Assembly: GCA_946406115.1 (NCBI GenBank)
Contig: OX291545.1
Location: 15,700,001-15,764,000 of the forward strand
Reading direction: 5' to 3'
Source of the DNA: Apoda limacodes
Lineage: Eukaryota > Arthropoda > Insecta > Lepidoptera > Limacodidae
DNA: 64,000 bases
In this document: in pieces, positions 21,330 to 31,995 of the stretch
Numbering within the stretch: position 1 is the stretch's first letter
Layout: each line of letters starts with the position of its first letter
Notes under the pieces: model-generated
The model's database searches: none
Told to the model about the DNA's origin: nothing
Seen by the model: the letters and a program-made list of their open reading frames with translations, nothing else
Translations under genes and position numbers: made by a program

Positions 21330-21425
21330 AAACCGTCTTTAAAAAAGATGCACTAAAAAAAACTTTTAAAAATAATTAATTTATTTCCAAAAATCTGCTC
21401 TGAATTACAGTATGAAGTTGGTGAC
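21330..21425. repeat. Single arm of the 18.1-kb hairpin family
   Basis: 'aaaccgtctttaaaaaagat' is followed by 'atttccaaaaatctgctctg' and 'attacagtatgaagttggt'. The last two match the arm of the hairpin at 18099-18136. Here the second arm is absent. Confidence 0.55.
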
Positions 21426-21699
21426 ATGAAAGTGAAGTGGGTTAGAAACTTAAAATACACAGCTGTCATCAGAAATAACGATCTTGATGAAATCTATCAT
21501 TGCTGCGGAGAAACTACTAACTAGCCTACGATCAATAGTTACGGATATATAGCACTTTCTTCTTCTTCTGACATCTGACAGCTGTCATCTGAAACAAAAA
21601 CTACACGTGTTAGATCAATAGTTTAAAAAAATACTTTTTTAAAAAGAATATTAAATATAAAATAATAAATTTATTAAGAAATCTTGTCTTTTGGAGTTC

Positions 21700-21810
21700 A
21701 AACTATCTCCATATTAAATTCATCACAATTCGTCCAACCGTAAAGCTTAAGGGATTGATAGACAGACAGACACCGACGCTTTCGAATTTATAATATTAGT
21801 AAGTATTAGT
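21700..21810 (-). repeat. 'ttataaat(g)cgaaagt' repeat fragment
   Basis: 'aactatctccatattaaatt', 'gatagacagacagacaccga' and 'gaatttataatattagtaag' are the reverse of the repeat ends at 24.2, 40.4, 47.8 and 54.6 kb. The fragment is non-coding. Confidence 0.5.
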
Positions 21811-23485
21811 ATGAACGTATAGGTACAGACCAATCGAAAATCTCCTCCTTTTTAAAGTGGGTTAATTTTAATTTTCCCATCAGGGAGACACGAGACTGAC
21901 ACCAATATTACTACATTCACTAGTAGGTCGTTTTTTATGCGACTGTACAATTTGATTTACGAATTCAAATTTGCATTTGTTTCAAAACAATCAAGGAAAT
22001 ACAAAATATCCGGCACAGAAAGAAAATGGAAAATCGAACACTAATAAAAGGTAATGTTATGTCGCATTTGAAAACAACGAAAAAAGTTATTTCTTTAAGA
22101 GAAATTTATTATAAAATAACATTATTGGCATACATGATTAGGCATTCTAGTTTTTTATAACTCTATTTATTACGATAGTTCTGATTTAATTGTCAAAATT
22201 ACAGCACTGTGTTTTGATAAATTCTTGCCAGTCGATAGATATTTTTACCCAGTCCCAATGATGTTTGCTATATACTAGCGATATAGTGTATTTGTTTAAA
22301 ATTCTAAAGGGGTCCATAAACTGTAATCAGTCAGTAAAGTATCATTGTGTGTACCAAATAGACTTAGAAGGAAGTGGCCTATATTGCATGTGCCCAGTGC
22401 TTCGACAAATTACCGGCTTAATTTCTATTTAGACCTTGTAATAAATTTTATAATTAAATAATTCTCATATATTATCAAACAACCCTGTTGCATTAAACCA
22501 TATGTTTAGTTTTTCTTTTTTTTCTGCCTAATTATTAATCATTAATACAATATTTGTTTAATTAAAAATATTCACTGTAATGTAGTCCATAAGCTTCAAT
22601 AATTTAGTTATACAATAAATTATATTTGGTATCATGAACCATGAGTTTGTGCATAGAATATTTGTTATTTAGGTATATTCCGTTTTTTATGATTAGATAT
22701 TTATATGCTTTGTTATAACTATTGGAGGAAACTTTTAATTGGCTTATTTCTTCTATTTATGTTACTATTGTCGACGATGGCTATAAGTTATCCTTAAACA
22801 TAAAAATAAAAAATCAGATAAGTAGTTCTGCTTTTCATAAGAAAAAACTACCTTGCGAATATTCCATTAGGACCGTTTCTCATTTTGCACCACTAAGCAA
22901 ACAATTTATAAAGGGTGGATTAGCTTTTTGTTTAAACTCATACAACTCAATCAGATTTTTTTTTATGTTTTTAAACTTGTTTCCTTACTCTAGTAAAATA
23001 TCATCGAATTTGACTGCACTAATAAATCCTTATTGTATATTATTTTTGTCACATTATGATTTATTGAACGCATTGATTAATTGATTGATCCAAAGTCGGG
23101 GTGGGCCGTTAGTATTTGAGAACACGTTTAAAATTATCATAAAATTGATTGCTTGTCAGTATTACTAATAACGTGTAATAGCTTAAATTGTGACTAAACT
23201 ATTGTCGTGACGGCAGCAATTTGTCTAAACTTTGATTTCATAGCTATTAATCACTGAAATAAACATTTTCCGTCCAAATATGTATTTACTTCCCTTATTT
23301 CTCCTACAAAACTATTTCTAAAGTTGAACGGTTGTTTGGAACATCGCAATACAAGTAAAGTTTCAAACTTTCTTTTAATTTCCTGTTCTTTTCAATTTAA
23401 CTCTTTATTGCAACCGGCGTACACTTCATTCATTAATTTTGTATTTTACAGTAAAAGTAAATGAAATTATTTGCTATAAACTTTT
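21811..23485. other. AT-rich spacer, nothing recognised
   Basis: The longest frame, 22722-23084 (120 codons), has strongly AT-driven composition (F, S, I, N, K, L) and no motif. I do not regard it as a gene. Confidence 0.5.
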
Positions 23486-23612
23486 AAAAAAACACCCAGA
23501 GACAAGACAAACACAAACGATTATCATATATATGTTTGTCCTGTGCGAGGATCGAACCCACGTCCCGTTTAACAGGCAAATCGTTACCCACTGACCCGCG
23601 GTGGCTGTCATA
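23486..23612 (-). mobile_element. tRNA-derived SINE, minus strand
   Basis: On the minus strand, 'gggtcagtgggta' (23586-23598) resembles box A and 'gggttcgatcctc' (23547-23559) fits box B exactly at its core 'ggttcgatcc'. The body continues through 'ggacaaacatatatatg' to 'cttgtctctgggtgttttt' at about 23486. That ending is common among lepidopteran SINEs. The head is better preserved than the others in this window. Confidence 0.7.
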
Positions 23613-24055
23613 CTGATCTAGATATAATATGTGATGTAATTTCGGTTGTTGCATGATATAGTGACTTGACTAGTAACACATAAAAGACTTGCATATATAT
23701 TCAGAAAAAACGGTCATTAATGCGTAGAGTTACAATTATTGCAGATATCTAAAAACTTGTGAATCGATTCTGTTGAAATTTTTTTTTTTACGAGTTTTAT
23801 CAAGTTCGAATATCGAATTTTTTTTTCAGTTTTTTAAAGCAATGGGATGAATTTAAAAAATTACTCGCAATTTATTTATCTTAAGAAAAGGTAACTTAAG
23901 TAACTTGATTATTTAATTTAAATAAATTACAAAATTACTTCTGTCAAATGCCAAATTTGGCTGTGCAGAGAGGTAATGCGTCAGTGTTAATGTGGGTAAT
24001 ACCACAGGGGTTTGCTCAGAATAAAATATTCTTCTCATAAGTCGGGTTTATATTT
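23613..24055. other. Spacer, nothing recognised
   Basis: T-rich runs lie near 23780-23835. Nothing else was recognised. Confidence 0.5.
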
Positions 24056-24305
24056 TAACTAGCCGACTCACACTTGACGTTTTCAAGTAGCCTTTGTCCT
24101 TCCCCACGACTCAAAAGTATCTCCATGCCAAATATGCACGCGGTTCCACCCGTCCTAATTCGGTTCGGTGAAACGCAATTCCTTAATTAAAAAAATCTTA
24201 TTCGCACATTCAAGTAGTCTATGTCCTTCCTCGGGACTCAAACTATTTCCATGCCGAAAGACAGACAGAGTTACTTTCTTATTTATAATATCAGTATGGA
24301 AGTAT
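24056..24305. repeat. 'cacttgacgttttcaagtagcc' repeat, partly duplicated
   Basis: The block 'ttcaagtagcctttgtcctt' to 'actcaaaagtatctccatgc' occurs again at 24208-24256 ('ttcaagtagtctatgtcctt', 'actcaaactatttccatgcc'). It then ends in 'agacagacagagttactttc' and 'tttataatatcagtatgg'. The same material is at 29657-29890, 47.8 and 54.6 kb. Non-coding. Confidence 0.6.
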
Positions 24306-24781
24306 AGATTGTGTTTTATTTATTTATTTTTTAGGGATTTATTTAAGTACTTAATTGGATATTTAAAGACCTATACAAAGATAACCTACGCAGTGGGGTA
24401 CAGCTTTAATGATATTTTCTATTGCTCAGTTCAATTTATAGGGAGCTACCCTCAGAACAGACGAACAAAACCATAAAGGTTCATTTTCTTCTACTCGCCT
24501 ACAGAAACAAAAGCAATAAAATGATTGACAAATATCCTATTTTCTTTCAGGAACACATAACACAGGAAAAGCTATCGCAATAGTTTCAGGTTTGGAATAG
24601 ATATTTATTTCGTTTCTTATTCAACTGAAATGTTGATTTGAAAACATTTTCAATTGTAAGTATACGTTATTTCTTTAAAAAAGTACAAACTAGGTTTTTA
24701 TAAAATGTACATTTTAAAAATCGTGGAAATCGAACTAGGTAAATAGGAAAAACAGTAGGCCTACAGCATTTTTTATGCAAA
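24306..24781. other. Spacer, nothing recognised
   Basis: AT-rich, with no recognisable gene. Confidence 0.5.
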
Positions 24782-25175
24782 TTTGCTGCTTTACAGTCCT
24801 CAAAAATATCACTGCGAGGACTTGCAGTAACGTGTAGACAGAGATTCATAGTTAATTTTTGCTGCTTTACAATCGGGACTCGCATTAATGTGTAGTTAGT
24901 GATTCATAGTTAATTTGCTACTTGAAGGTCCTCAGGTTCGTCACTGGGATGACTCTTAGTAATGCGTAGATAGCGATTCGTAGTTAATTTGCTGCTTCAC
25001 AGTCCTGATACGTCACTGGGGGACTCGTAGTATAGTAATTCATAGTTAATTTGCTACTTTAAGGTCCTCAGGTACGTCACTGGGGTGACTCTTGGTTATG
25101 CGTAGATAGTTATTCATAGTTAATTTGCTGCCTTAAATTTCTCAGATACGTCACTGGCGTGACTCGTAGTAATAT
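24782..25175. repeat. Minisatellite: six units of 56-76 bp
   Basis: Units begin with 'tttgct(g/a)ct' at 24782, 24858, 24914, 24988, 25050 and 25124. Each runs through a 'gtcct(c/g)a' core, a 'cgtcactgg(g)gtgactc' block, and ends 'attcatagttaa'. Longer (about 75) and shorter (about 60) units alternate, which suggests a higher-order pair. Confidence 0.88.
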
Positions 25176-26104
25176 GTAATATATAATATGTGTAAATATG
25201 TAAAATTTATATAATATGTGCAATATTTCATTTATCTTCTTGCGTTCACGTGTGTGCAGCAATAATAAAAGTCCTCAAACCAGCCAGCCAGTCTTTTAAC
25301 CAGCCATATAGGGAACAAAAAAAGTACTTTACTACTCTGTAAATATAAGAGGCTTAGACCATAGTACACTGCGTTGACCCACAGTGCGAATAAGTAGACG
25401 TTGTCTAGCTGTAAATACTCGACTGACAGAATTAACAATCCACCATTTAAGGCTTTTGTCTTTGCTTATCGACTCAGTTTAACTTGTCATCCCTAACAAG
25501 CACTATATATTCCGATAAGAAAATCAATCGTAATTTTCTAAATGCTGTCCATCCAAGTTGAATTTGTCAATTGACTGCTGTCTCGATTTTAGTCAGACCT
25601 ATCTACTTAACTTTGTTCTGGATGGATAAATATAATAATAATATTAACAATTATATAATATTAATAGTTAATAAGTAACAACTATGTAAAAACAACTAAG
25701 GTTAATGAGATTCTTGGGGTTCATAGCACAAGGGAATCTCAAGGCAAAGTCAAAAGTTTTTGAAAAAATATATTTGAGGCAATACAAATTTTAAGGACGT
25801 TAGCCTTAAAAACGGCCTGAAAATTCAGTTTATACATACAATCCAATAGTAAGATGTAGTGCGCGGTGAGATTACCTTATGTTATCACATATGGCTAGTC
25901 GAGTGCTGTCCAGCGATTTAATAAACATTTTATCGCGGCGCCATGACTGTCTCGACGTTGTCGAATTTATCAAGGGCGATGACTGACCGTATATGATATG
26001 AGAAAATGATACGTACAAACGTATTTCGCACTTATTTTTGACACTTGCTAATCCAACACCACGAAATTTTGAACACATGTTTCACTAATAAATATCTAAG
26101 TCTA
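25176..26104. other. Spacer, nothing recognised
   Basis: A short TA-rich 'atgtaatatataatatgtgt' patch follows the minisatellite. The segment 25850-26010 is less AT-rich but shows no motif. Confidence 0.5.
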
Positions 26105-26908
26105 TACACGGAAAAAAAAGAGTTTCCAAGTTCTATTCCACCAAAGTAATTTGCATTCAGTCAAGAAATCCAACTATTTTGGACATATTTTGTTCACAGA
26201 AGGCAATATTATTTCCCAGAAAAAAAATCATTTTATCAATCGAAATTGATAAACTTCTTTTCGTATGAACAAATTTTTTTTTAACCAAATAAATGTTCGT
26301 TTTAGATCAACCAAACTTAAATTAATTACCCTAAGACAGTTAATGTTCTTGTATAAAATAAATACATTTTTATATGCAACATTTTATTTTTCTTCGTTTG
26401 AAAAAAAAAAATTATTTTGCTTTAATATAATTTATTTTGCGCCAAAATCATGGTTTTCTTAAATCTGCGACGTCACTTATTAAAAACTATATTTTTCGAT
26501 GAAAATAATTGTATCTTAAATCAAAGCCAGTGAAATGTTCAGTTAAGATAATATTGTTTTGAATTAGAGAAAATAATAATTTTAACAGAATTTGTTAGAT
26601 TCTTGACTCAAAATCTGATATTTTATGCTAAAACTATTGTTTTAGTCGAAACAAATAAAATACCTGCTTTAAAATATTAAACATTTTCGTTGAAATTAAT
26701 CAACTAGTATCCCTTTGAACGAATTTTCTTTTCGTTTAAGTAAATACTTGCATTTTCAAAATTGAATGAATCTCATCACTGTCCTTCATAGGATTTCGTG
26801 TTGGCTTTTAATTTTAAATAATTGTTTATTGTAGGGTTTTGTGCGTCAAATTAGTATCAGTTTATGCGAGAAACCAACAGTTAATTATTTTCTGAGAATT
26901 GTAAAGCT

Positions 26909-27092
26909 TGTAGCGGATCATATCATACCGCTACAAGCAAGGCTGACGTCACGCGTCCTACATCGCGCTATCAAAGTTTCTTCTGTCGATGAGTATATAT
27001 AGAAAACCGAACAGAATGATAAGTGGACCACGGCGGTCCCCAGGCATAACACCTCGCCTGGCAGGAGATCTCCTCTTTGCCGCCGCACCACA
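26909..27092 (+). repeat. Short LTR of the tRNA-Trp-primed element family
   Basis: 'tgtagcggatcatatcatac', 'aaggctgacgtcacgcgtcc', 'tatatatagaaaaccga' and 'gtggaccacggcggtcccca' follow the same order as the LTR at 14155-14946 read on its minus strand, and it ends 'ccgccgcaccaca'. The middle 600 bases are absent. A perfect 10-base stem ('cttgtagcgg' with 'ccgctacaag') spans its first bases. No primer site follows. Confidence 0.65.
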
Positions 27093-27105
27093 AGCATCCA
27101 GCAAA

Positions 27106-27190
27106 CAGTCGCATTCGTCTATCAGAAACGATAAGGGAAGTTAAGCAACGTCGACCGTGGTCAGTATTTGGATGGGTGACCGCTTTTCTT
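27106..27190 (+). repeat. 5S rRNA-derived piece
   Basis: 'gggaagttaagcaacgtcga', 'ccgtggtcagtatttggatg' and 'ggtgaccgct' match the 5S rRNA internal promoter region closely. The preceding 'tcgcattcgtctatcagaaa' is not 5S but matches the lead-in of the SINE at 3932-3905. The 5S 3' end is missing, so this is a SINE head and not an rRNA gene. Confidence 0.75.
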
Positions 27191-27279
27191 ACATGTTTAA
27201 GAAGGATCGTTAAATAGTCATAACAATTATAATTAAACATAACGCTGTATAATCAGCTAAAGGCGAGAATAGCTACCTT

Positions 27280-27458
27280 AGCTCGACAAAGTCCATATAA
27301 AGGCAATGCGGGTAGACTGCCTATATGGCCCAAGCCTCCAGAAAAAGAGGCCTGTGCCTCTGCAGTTAGGGCACTACTAGCTCGACAACGTCCGCTAAGA
27401 CACACTAAGTCAGTGCGGTAGACTGACTCTATATGGCCCAAGCCTCCAGAAAAGAGGC
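27280..27458 (-). repeat. Tandem dimer, units of about 100 bp
   Basis: 'agctcgacaa(a/c)gtcc' starts at 27280 and 27379, and 'atatggcccaagcctccaga' lies at 27323 and 27431. The two units differ by a 9-base indel and point changes. The linker 'gaggcctgtgcctctgcagt' recalls the RTE 3' end 'gaggcctatgcccagcagt', so on that resemblance it may derive from a non-LTR element tail. Confidence 0.7.
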
Positions 27459-27875
27459 GTAGGGCTTTTTAAAAAAACTTTATTTAATCTTGACGGTTAA
27501 CTATGTCATTTTGGACCGAAACATTTTTTGTTTTAAACTAAAATATAATGTTATTAATTTAAGAGCTGATGTAGTCTAGTTAAGAGCACTATTCTCTTGT
27601 GTGAACTAGAAATTTCTTCCGTGCAATAACACACGAAGTTCTACGCCCAAGAAAACTAAGTGTTTCAAATAAAGAAGCATATTTTTCTTCAATGAATTAA
27701 ATATTGTTTCAAATTGATAGAGTTTTATTTACTGGTTCAATGAAATTTGATCTTGTGATAACTTCATATTATTTTAAATATTTAAGAGAAATAATATCTT
27801 AGATGAAGTAAATATTCGTTGGTGCATATATGAAACGATATTCTCTTGGCTCAACTAATTCTTTTTTACCGTGTA

Positions 27876-28555
27876 GTGTGCCAGTTTTCTACTCAATTTT
27901 ATAGTTCAAAAGTTTTACAGGATTCTAGTTTTTCATTTTGCAAGATTTTGGAAAACCACAGACATAGGTATTCAGCTTGGGATTATGACTAAGAAATTTC
28001 ACAGTGATTGATCACTAAATGTCAAAAACAAATGAGAAATTCGTTTGTATGAAGCCCGCTGCGAGGAGCCGCGAATAGTATCCTCTTAACATTAAGAGGT
28101 TAACATACACGAACACGAACAGAATAACATTTTTGATGTTTTATTAGTTTCTTCTATTTAGTTTTCAAACATTAAAGTATTACATATCCAAATATCGTGT
28201 ATTTTATTTCCCTACGTAGGTAGATATTTCTAATTTTCTTCTATATTAAATTTGCTCGAGACGAGACATAAGAAAAAGTTGAACTAAAACAAGACTCAGG
28301 GAAGTCCGGCGACGCCTGGCGGGTCGCTCCTACGACATCTGTTGGCGATAACTTGTATTTTATTACCAGAAAAATCGCATTAAGAAGACAGTCTCTGGGA
28401 TAAAATGTGGAAAACTAAAATTCCAGCACCGACAATAATTGACTACCTACCTGATTTATTCCATACAATATTCTATAAAATTTAACTTGTTTATATTAGA
28501 GTTATCGACTTGACTATTATATGATATTAATGTTTAATAATACCTAATGTTAAAG
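27876..28555. other. Spacer, nothing recognised
   Basis: AT-rich sequence, with a GC-richer word 'agtccggcgacgcctggcgg' at about 28303. No gene was recognised. Confidence 0.5.
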
Positions 28556-28557
28556 CT

Positions 28558-28760
28558 ACCCATGAATTTTTAACCGACTTAAAAAAAGGAGATGATCAAT
28601 TCGTCGGCATGTTTTGTTTGTTTGTTCCCGCTTTACTTAGTTATTTATTAAGACTATCTCCAAAATAGTCCAATCAAAGTTTGGTAATGATCGGAGCAGG
28701 AAAACCAGAGTTAAACTTGAAAATATTCACAATTATATACTTTTTGACTACTTAGACGAT
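28558..28760 (+). repeat. 'aaccgacttaaaaaaagg' lepidopteran repeat
   Basis: The opening 'ttaaccgacttaaaaaaagg', then 'atcaattcgtcgg' and 'tgtttgtttgttcccg', is a common repeat beginning in moths and butterflies. The reverse of its first part ('cctccttattttaagtcggt') appears at 59634-59655. Non-coding. Confidence 0.5.
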
Positions 28761-28944
28761 ACACTGAAATATTTGTTTACATTGCGCGCCACGGAAATTT
28801 CTGCATGGGAGAGGCGTTAATGATAAAAATAAAATAATATATTATGGTAAATATGTAGTTTCACTTTTCACCATATTGAAACCTATATAGCGCGTAGGTA
28901 CCTTAGTAGTGCGAGAAGCTTCAAAAATATCAAAAGAAACAAAA

Positions 28945-29142
28945 TTATTTCGGCATTTTTTTTGCATTTGGTTTTAAGGGTTCCGTGAAATAGTATAAAC
29001 CGAGCTCTTGAAGTTTCTTCATATTGCTAACGGGATGTTTTCGTTTAAAGATTTTAGAGATGCGTTGCTTAACACCAAAAGCGGACCCCTCATTGTTTAG
29101 TTTCGTCATGCCCGTATATAAATGCGACGATTTTTGTGGCAA
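28945..29142 (-). other. Unassigned 65-codon open frame
   Basis: The minus frame 'MPQKSSHLYTGMTKLNNEGS' to '..TEPLKPNAKKMPK' is lysine-rich with fairly even codon use. I do not recognise it. It could be a decayed exon or a chance frame. No splice or promoter signal was found next to it. Confidence 0.15.
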
Positions 29143-29289
29143 CTAAAAATTAAGAAATAGATTCTAATTTAACAAAAAAAAAATAACCGTCTTCAAAAAT
29201 CTATTAAAAAGTAAAAAATAGTGCCTAAAGCATACCTACTGACATAATTTTGAACTACCTACTGCCGCATAATAATAATATACGCAGAA

Positions 29290-30195
29290 GCCATTAACAG
29301 TACCAAAGAAAAGCACTTTTTATAAAATACTAGCTGACGTTGTTTTTTTTTTTGAAACAACTGGCACGCCACCTATTGTGAAAGGATTGTTCTAATTCAG
29401 AAATCTGTTGCTTCATTTAATTATACCTAATGTTCTAGCTAGATAAACTATGACTTTTATGTGATATTTACAAACATATCACAGCTCAACGCATTATGGC
29501 TTCTCTCATTGTCACTACATAATATATGCGGAACTCGCCTTTCTTACGAAGTGGTGGCATATACCATACTAGGTTTATGCCCGCGGTTTCACCCGCCCTA
29601 AATTTGGTTTATTGGTGTAGGATTTCAACGGCAACTTCTCGATTATAGAAAAAAAACGGACTCACACTTGACGTTTTCAAGTAGCCTATGTCCTTCCTCG
29701 AGACTTAAATATCTCCATGCCAAATTTCCCCGCGGCTCCACCCGTTCTAAATTCGGTTATCGGTGTAGGATACCAACTCAACTCCCCAATTACAAAAAGA
29801 ACCGACTTGCACTTGACGATTTCAAGTATCTCCATGCTAAATTTCATGTTAATCGGTACTGCGGTTTAAGCGGGAAGAGGTAATAGAAAAACAAAGTTAC
29901 TATCAAATTTATAAAATTAGTATGGATTTACCAAATCACAGCTCAACGCATTATGCCTTTTCTAATGCTCGCTACATAATACCTATATATGCGGAACTCG
30001 CTTTTCTAAGGAAGAAGTGGCATAAACGATATATATCCAGGTTCTATCAAGAATACCGAAGAAAATAACTTTTATAACTTACTAAGCGGTGGCATATACC
30101 ATACATATTAAGGTACTATTAACAGTACCAAAGAAAAGAACTTTTATAACTTACAAAACGGTGGCATATGTAATATAAGGTGGTGATATAAAATA
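29290..30195. repeat. Shuffled local duplications
   Basis: The phrase 'attaacagtaccaaagaaaa' occurs at 29296 and 30116, with a decayed copy near 30047. 'ggtggcatataccatac' occurs at 29553 and 30090, with a variant near 30160. 'atcacagctcaacgcattat' occurs at 29477 and 29934. The last two copies form a direct 70-75-bp tandem at about 30045-30185. Common repeats ('ctagctgac...' at 29330 and 'cacttgacgttttcaagtag' at 29667, with a second partial copy at 29811) are embedded. Confidence 0.75.
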
Positions 30196-30294
30196 CTAAA
30201 GTCCCTTGAAACTGTATAAAAATTAAGCTTATATGTCAACGCAATAAAAATAGTAATCATGAAAATATTTGGCAATTTTCTAATTTTCTAATCC

Positions 30295-31540
30295 CAGGAA
30301 TATTAACTATCGATAAGCAAAATTTTACACTACTTGGTACACCTATTTGTGTCGATGCTACTTCTCATACGCTTACCGGTAAAAAAAACTCACTAGCTTT
30401 ACTACATACTCATTTTTCATGTCTATCTGCGCATACCTCTCTAGCAATTTTACAAAATTGTTTCTCTATTCCTAAGCTTACATATACTATCCGCTCGTGA
30501 CTCACCTGGCTTTGTCCACATGAAATATCTCTTATAGATCATTCATTTAAGCTAGCCGTAAAGTCAATCTGCAATGTAAAACTTGATGATAATCAGTGGT
30601 GTCAGGCATCTCTTCCAATCCGTCACGGTGGTTTAGGTATCCGTCGTATTGAAGATGTTAGCCTTTCAGCTTTTTTGTCTTCAGCACATGGAGTGGTTGG
30701 ACTCATCTCTCGCATTCTTTCTTTACAAGGAGATGTGTCCATCATTCCATTCGTTTCGGAGGCACTACAAGCCTGGACTGCTATAAATCGCGATAAACCG
30801 GCCAATCTTAAAGGCCAAAGAGAATGGGATGACATCAATTGTTTACGTTTATATAATAACCTAGTCAGTACAGCAACGGAGACGGACTTAGCCAGGTTGA
30901 AAGCCGTTTCCAAACCTGAGTCTGGTGCTTGGTTGCATGCAATACCTTCCCCGTATATTGGTACACTTTTAGACAACAATTCTCTGAGAATTGCAATAGC
31001 TTTGAGGCCTGGCTATGATGTTTGTGAGCCTCACAAGTGCATTTGTGGTTCTCTGGTTAAGTCCAATGGTCACCATGGTCTAAACTGTGTCAGATTTGCG
31101 GGTAGGTTTTCACGTCACCATGCTTTGAATGACATCCTAAAACGAGCGTTACATTTTGTGAACATTCCGAGCCTTCTTGAGCCTCCTGGCCTCAACGACC
31201 AGATGGTCTGACTCTGGTACCGTGGCATAGAGGCCGCTGTATGATTTGGGATGCAACATGTGTCAATACTTTTGCTATTGCTTATTTACATAATACCATA
31301 AAGACTGCGGGATCAGCCGCCTGTCTTAAATACAATAAATATTCAAATTTATTGACATCCTACATCTTCATCCCTTTTGCCACTGAAACAGCCGGACCTT
31401 TGTGCTCTGAGGCTAAGGCCTTTATTAGTGATCTTAGTCGCCGTCTCAGAGAAAAGAGCTAAGACTCTCTGGTCGGTTTTTATCTCATTCAACGCATTTC
31501 ACTAGCCATACAGAGAGGTAATGCAGCAAGTGTGATGAGC
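30295..31540 (+). pseudogene. Non-LTR retrotransposon ORF2, post-RT C-terminal part
   Basis: About 410 codons of the region downstream of the reverse transcriptase core are readable on the plus strand. Landmarks: 'LQNCFSIPKLTY' (about 30450), 'QWCQASLPIRHGGLGIRR' (30595-30650), 'FLSSAHGVVGLISRI' (about 30670), 'ESGAWLHAIPSPYIGTLLDN' (about 30920-30980), a Cys-rich block 'CEPHKCICGSLV' with 'GHHGLNC' (about 31020-31090), 'RPDGLTLVP' and 'RCMIWDATCVNTF' (31195-31275), and 'RISLAIQRGNAASVM' near the end. It is dead: there is a stop at 30498-30500, a frameshift near 31195 and a stop at 31460-31462. Only two stops and one shift in 1.2 kb suggest moderate age. The palm domain and everything upstream are missing, as is usual for 5'-truncated LINEs. 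The exact clade is not determined. Confidence 0.8.
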
Positions 31541-31849
31541 ACTTGTGTACCAAATTATTAAAATTTGAATTTAGTTCTAGAGTTGTAATTTGTCTTTCTT
31601 TAATATGTATCTATTTGTTTTTTATTATAACTAGGTATTTATTCTGGTATGGTAAGTTTTGATTTGTATAATATATTTATTATTATATATATATTAATAA
31701 CAGCACAATTAGACGAAACTCACAACGGGAGTATATTAATTCTGTCCCAGCTCTTTTAATATTTTATTTTATATCATGTTATTACCGCTTATTACTTTAA
31801 AGCATGTAATTTACGATGTAAAGGACATATATATGCAGCCACCTTAGTC
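31541..31849. other. AT-rich stretch after the LINE relic
   Basis: This may include the LINE 3' untranslated region. There is a TA-rich patch at 31668-31700, but no clear tail or poly(A). Confidence 0.4.
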
Positions 31850-31995
31850 TAGAGAAGCACTTTTGCTTTGATCGCAGGACTAAAGAGGTTGGTAAAAAAA
31901 GACTTTCCCCTTACATTATAGGGTAGGTGTGTGTCCAGGTACTGGTTACTCCCTTCTGGGGATAAAATTGTGAAGATATACAAACATACATACAT
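31850..31995 (+). repeat. Unclassified repeat, copy 2 (partner at 4.0 kb)
   Basis: 'cgcaggactaaagag', 'ttacattatagggtaggtgt', 'ccttctggggataaaattgt' and 'gaagatatacaaacatacat' match 3990-4110 in order. The copies are diverged. Non-coding. Confidence 0.55.

Larger units (their letters stand above)
26105..27875. mobile_element. TIR-bounded DNA element (MITE-like) with nested inserts
   Basis: The left end 'cacggaaaaaaaagag' at 26107 and the right end (reverse complement 'cacggtaaaaaagaat') at 27873 form short terminal inverted repeats flanked by TA on both sides. That would fit a TA target duplication of the Tc1/mariner type, though TA may instead belong to the repeat. The outer parts (26107-26880 and 27480-27873) are AT-rich and contain no transposase. 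Between them lie foreign pieces: a short LTR (26909-27092), a 5S-derived piece (27106-27190) and a tandem dimer (27280-27458). A related right end, 'gttttttctccgtg', appears at about 42163-42176. Confidence 0.55.

Noticed and set aside
22722..23084. 120-codon open frame on the plus strand
   Set aside because: Residue make-up follows AT-rich random codons (F, S, I, N, K, L), there is no domain motif, no promoter or splice context, and no repeat copy.
23547..23612. Functional tRNA gene
   Set aside because: Box B is perfect, but the sequence continues into a SINE body and no complete cloverleaf can be drawn.
24782..25175. CRISPR array
   Set aside because: Units of 56-76 bases are similar along their whole length with no unique spacers, and the genome is eukaryotic. 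It is a minisatellite.
27106..27190. 5S rRNA gene
   Set aside because: Only the internal promoter part matches. The 5' third and the 3' end of 5S rRNA are missing and the lead-in is foreign, so it is a SINE head.
30623..30979. 118-codon open frame on the minus strand
   Set aside because: It is the antisense shadow of the LINE ORF2 relic at 30295-31540, whose plus-strand translation carries recognisable motifs.
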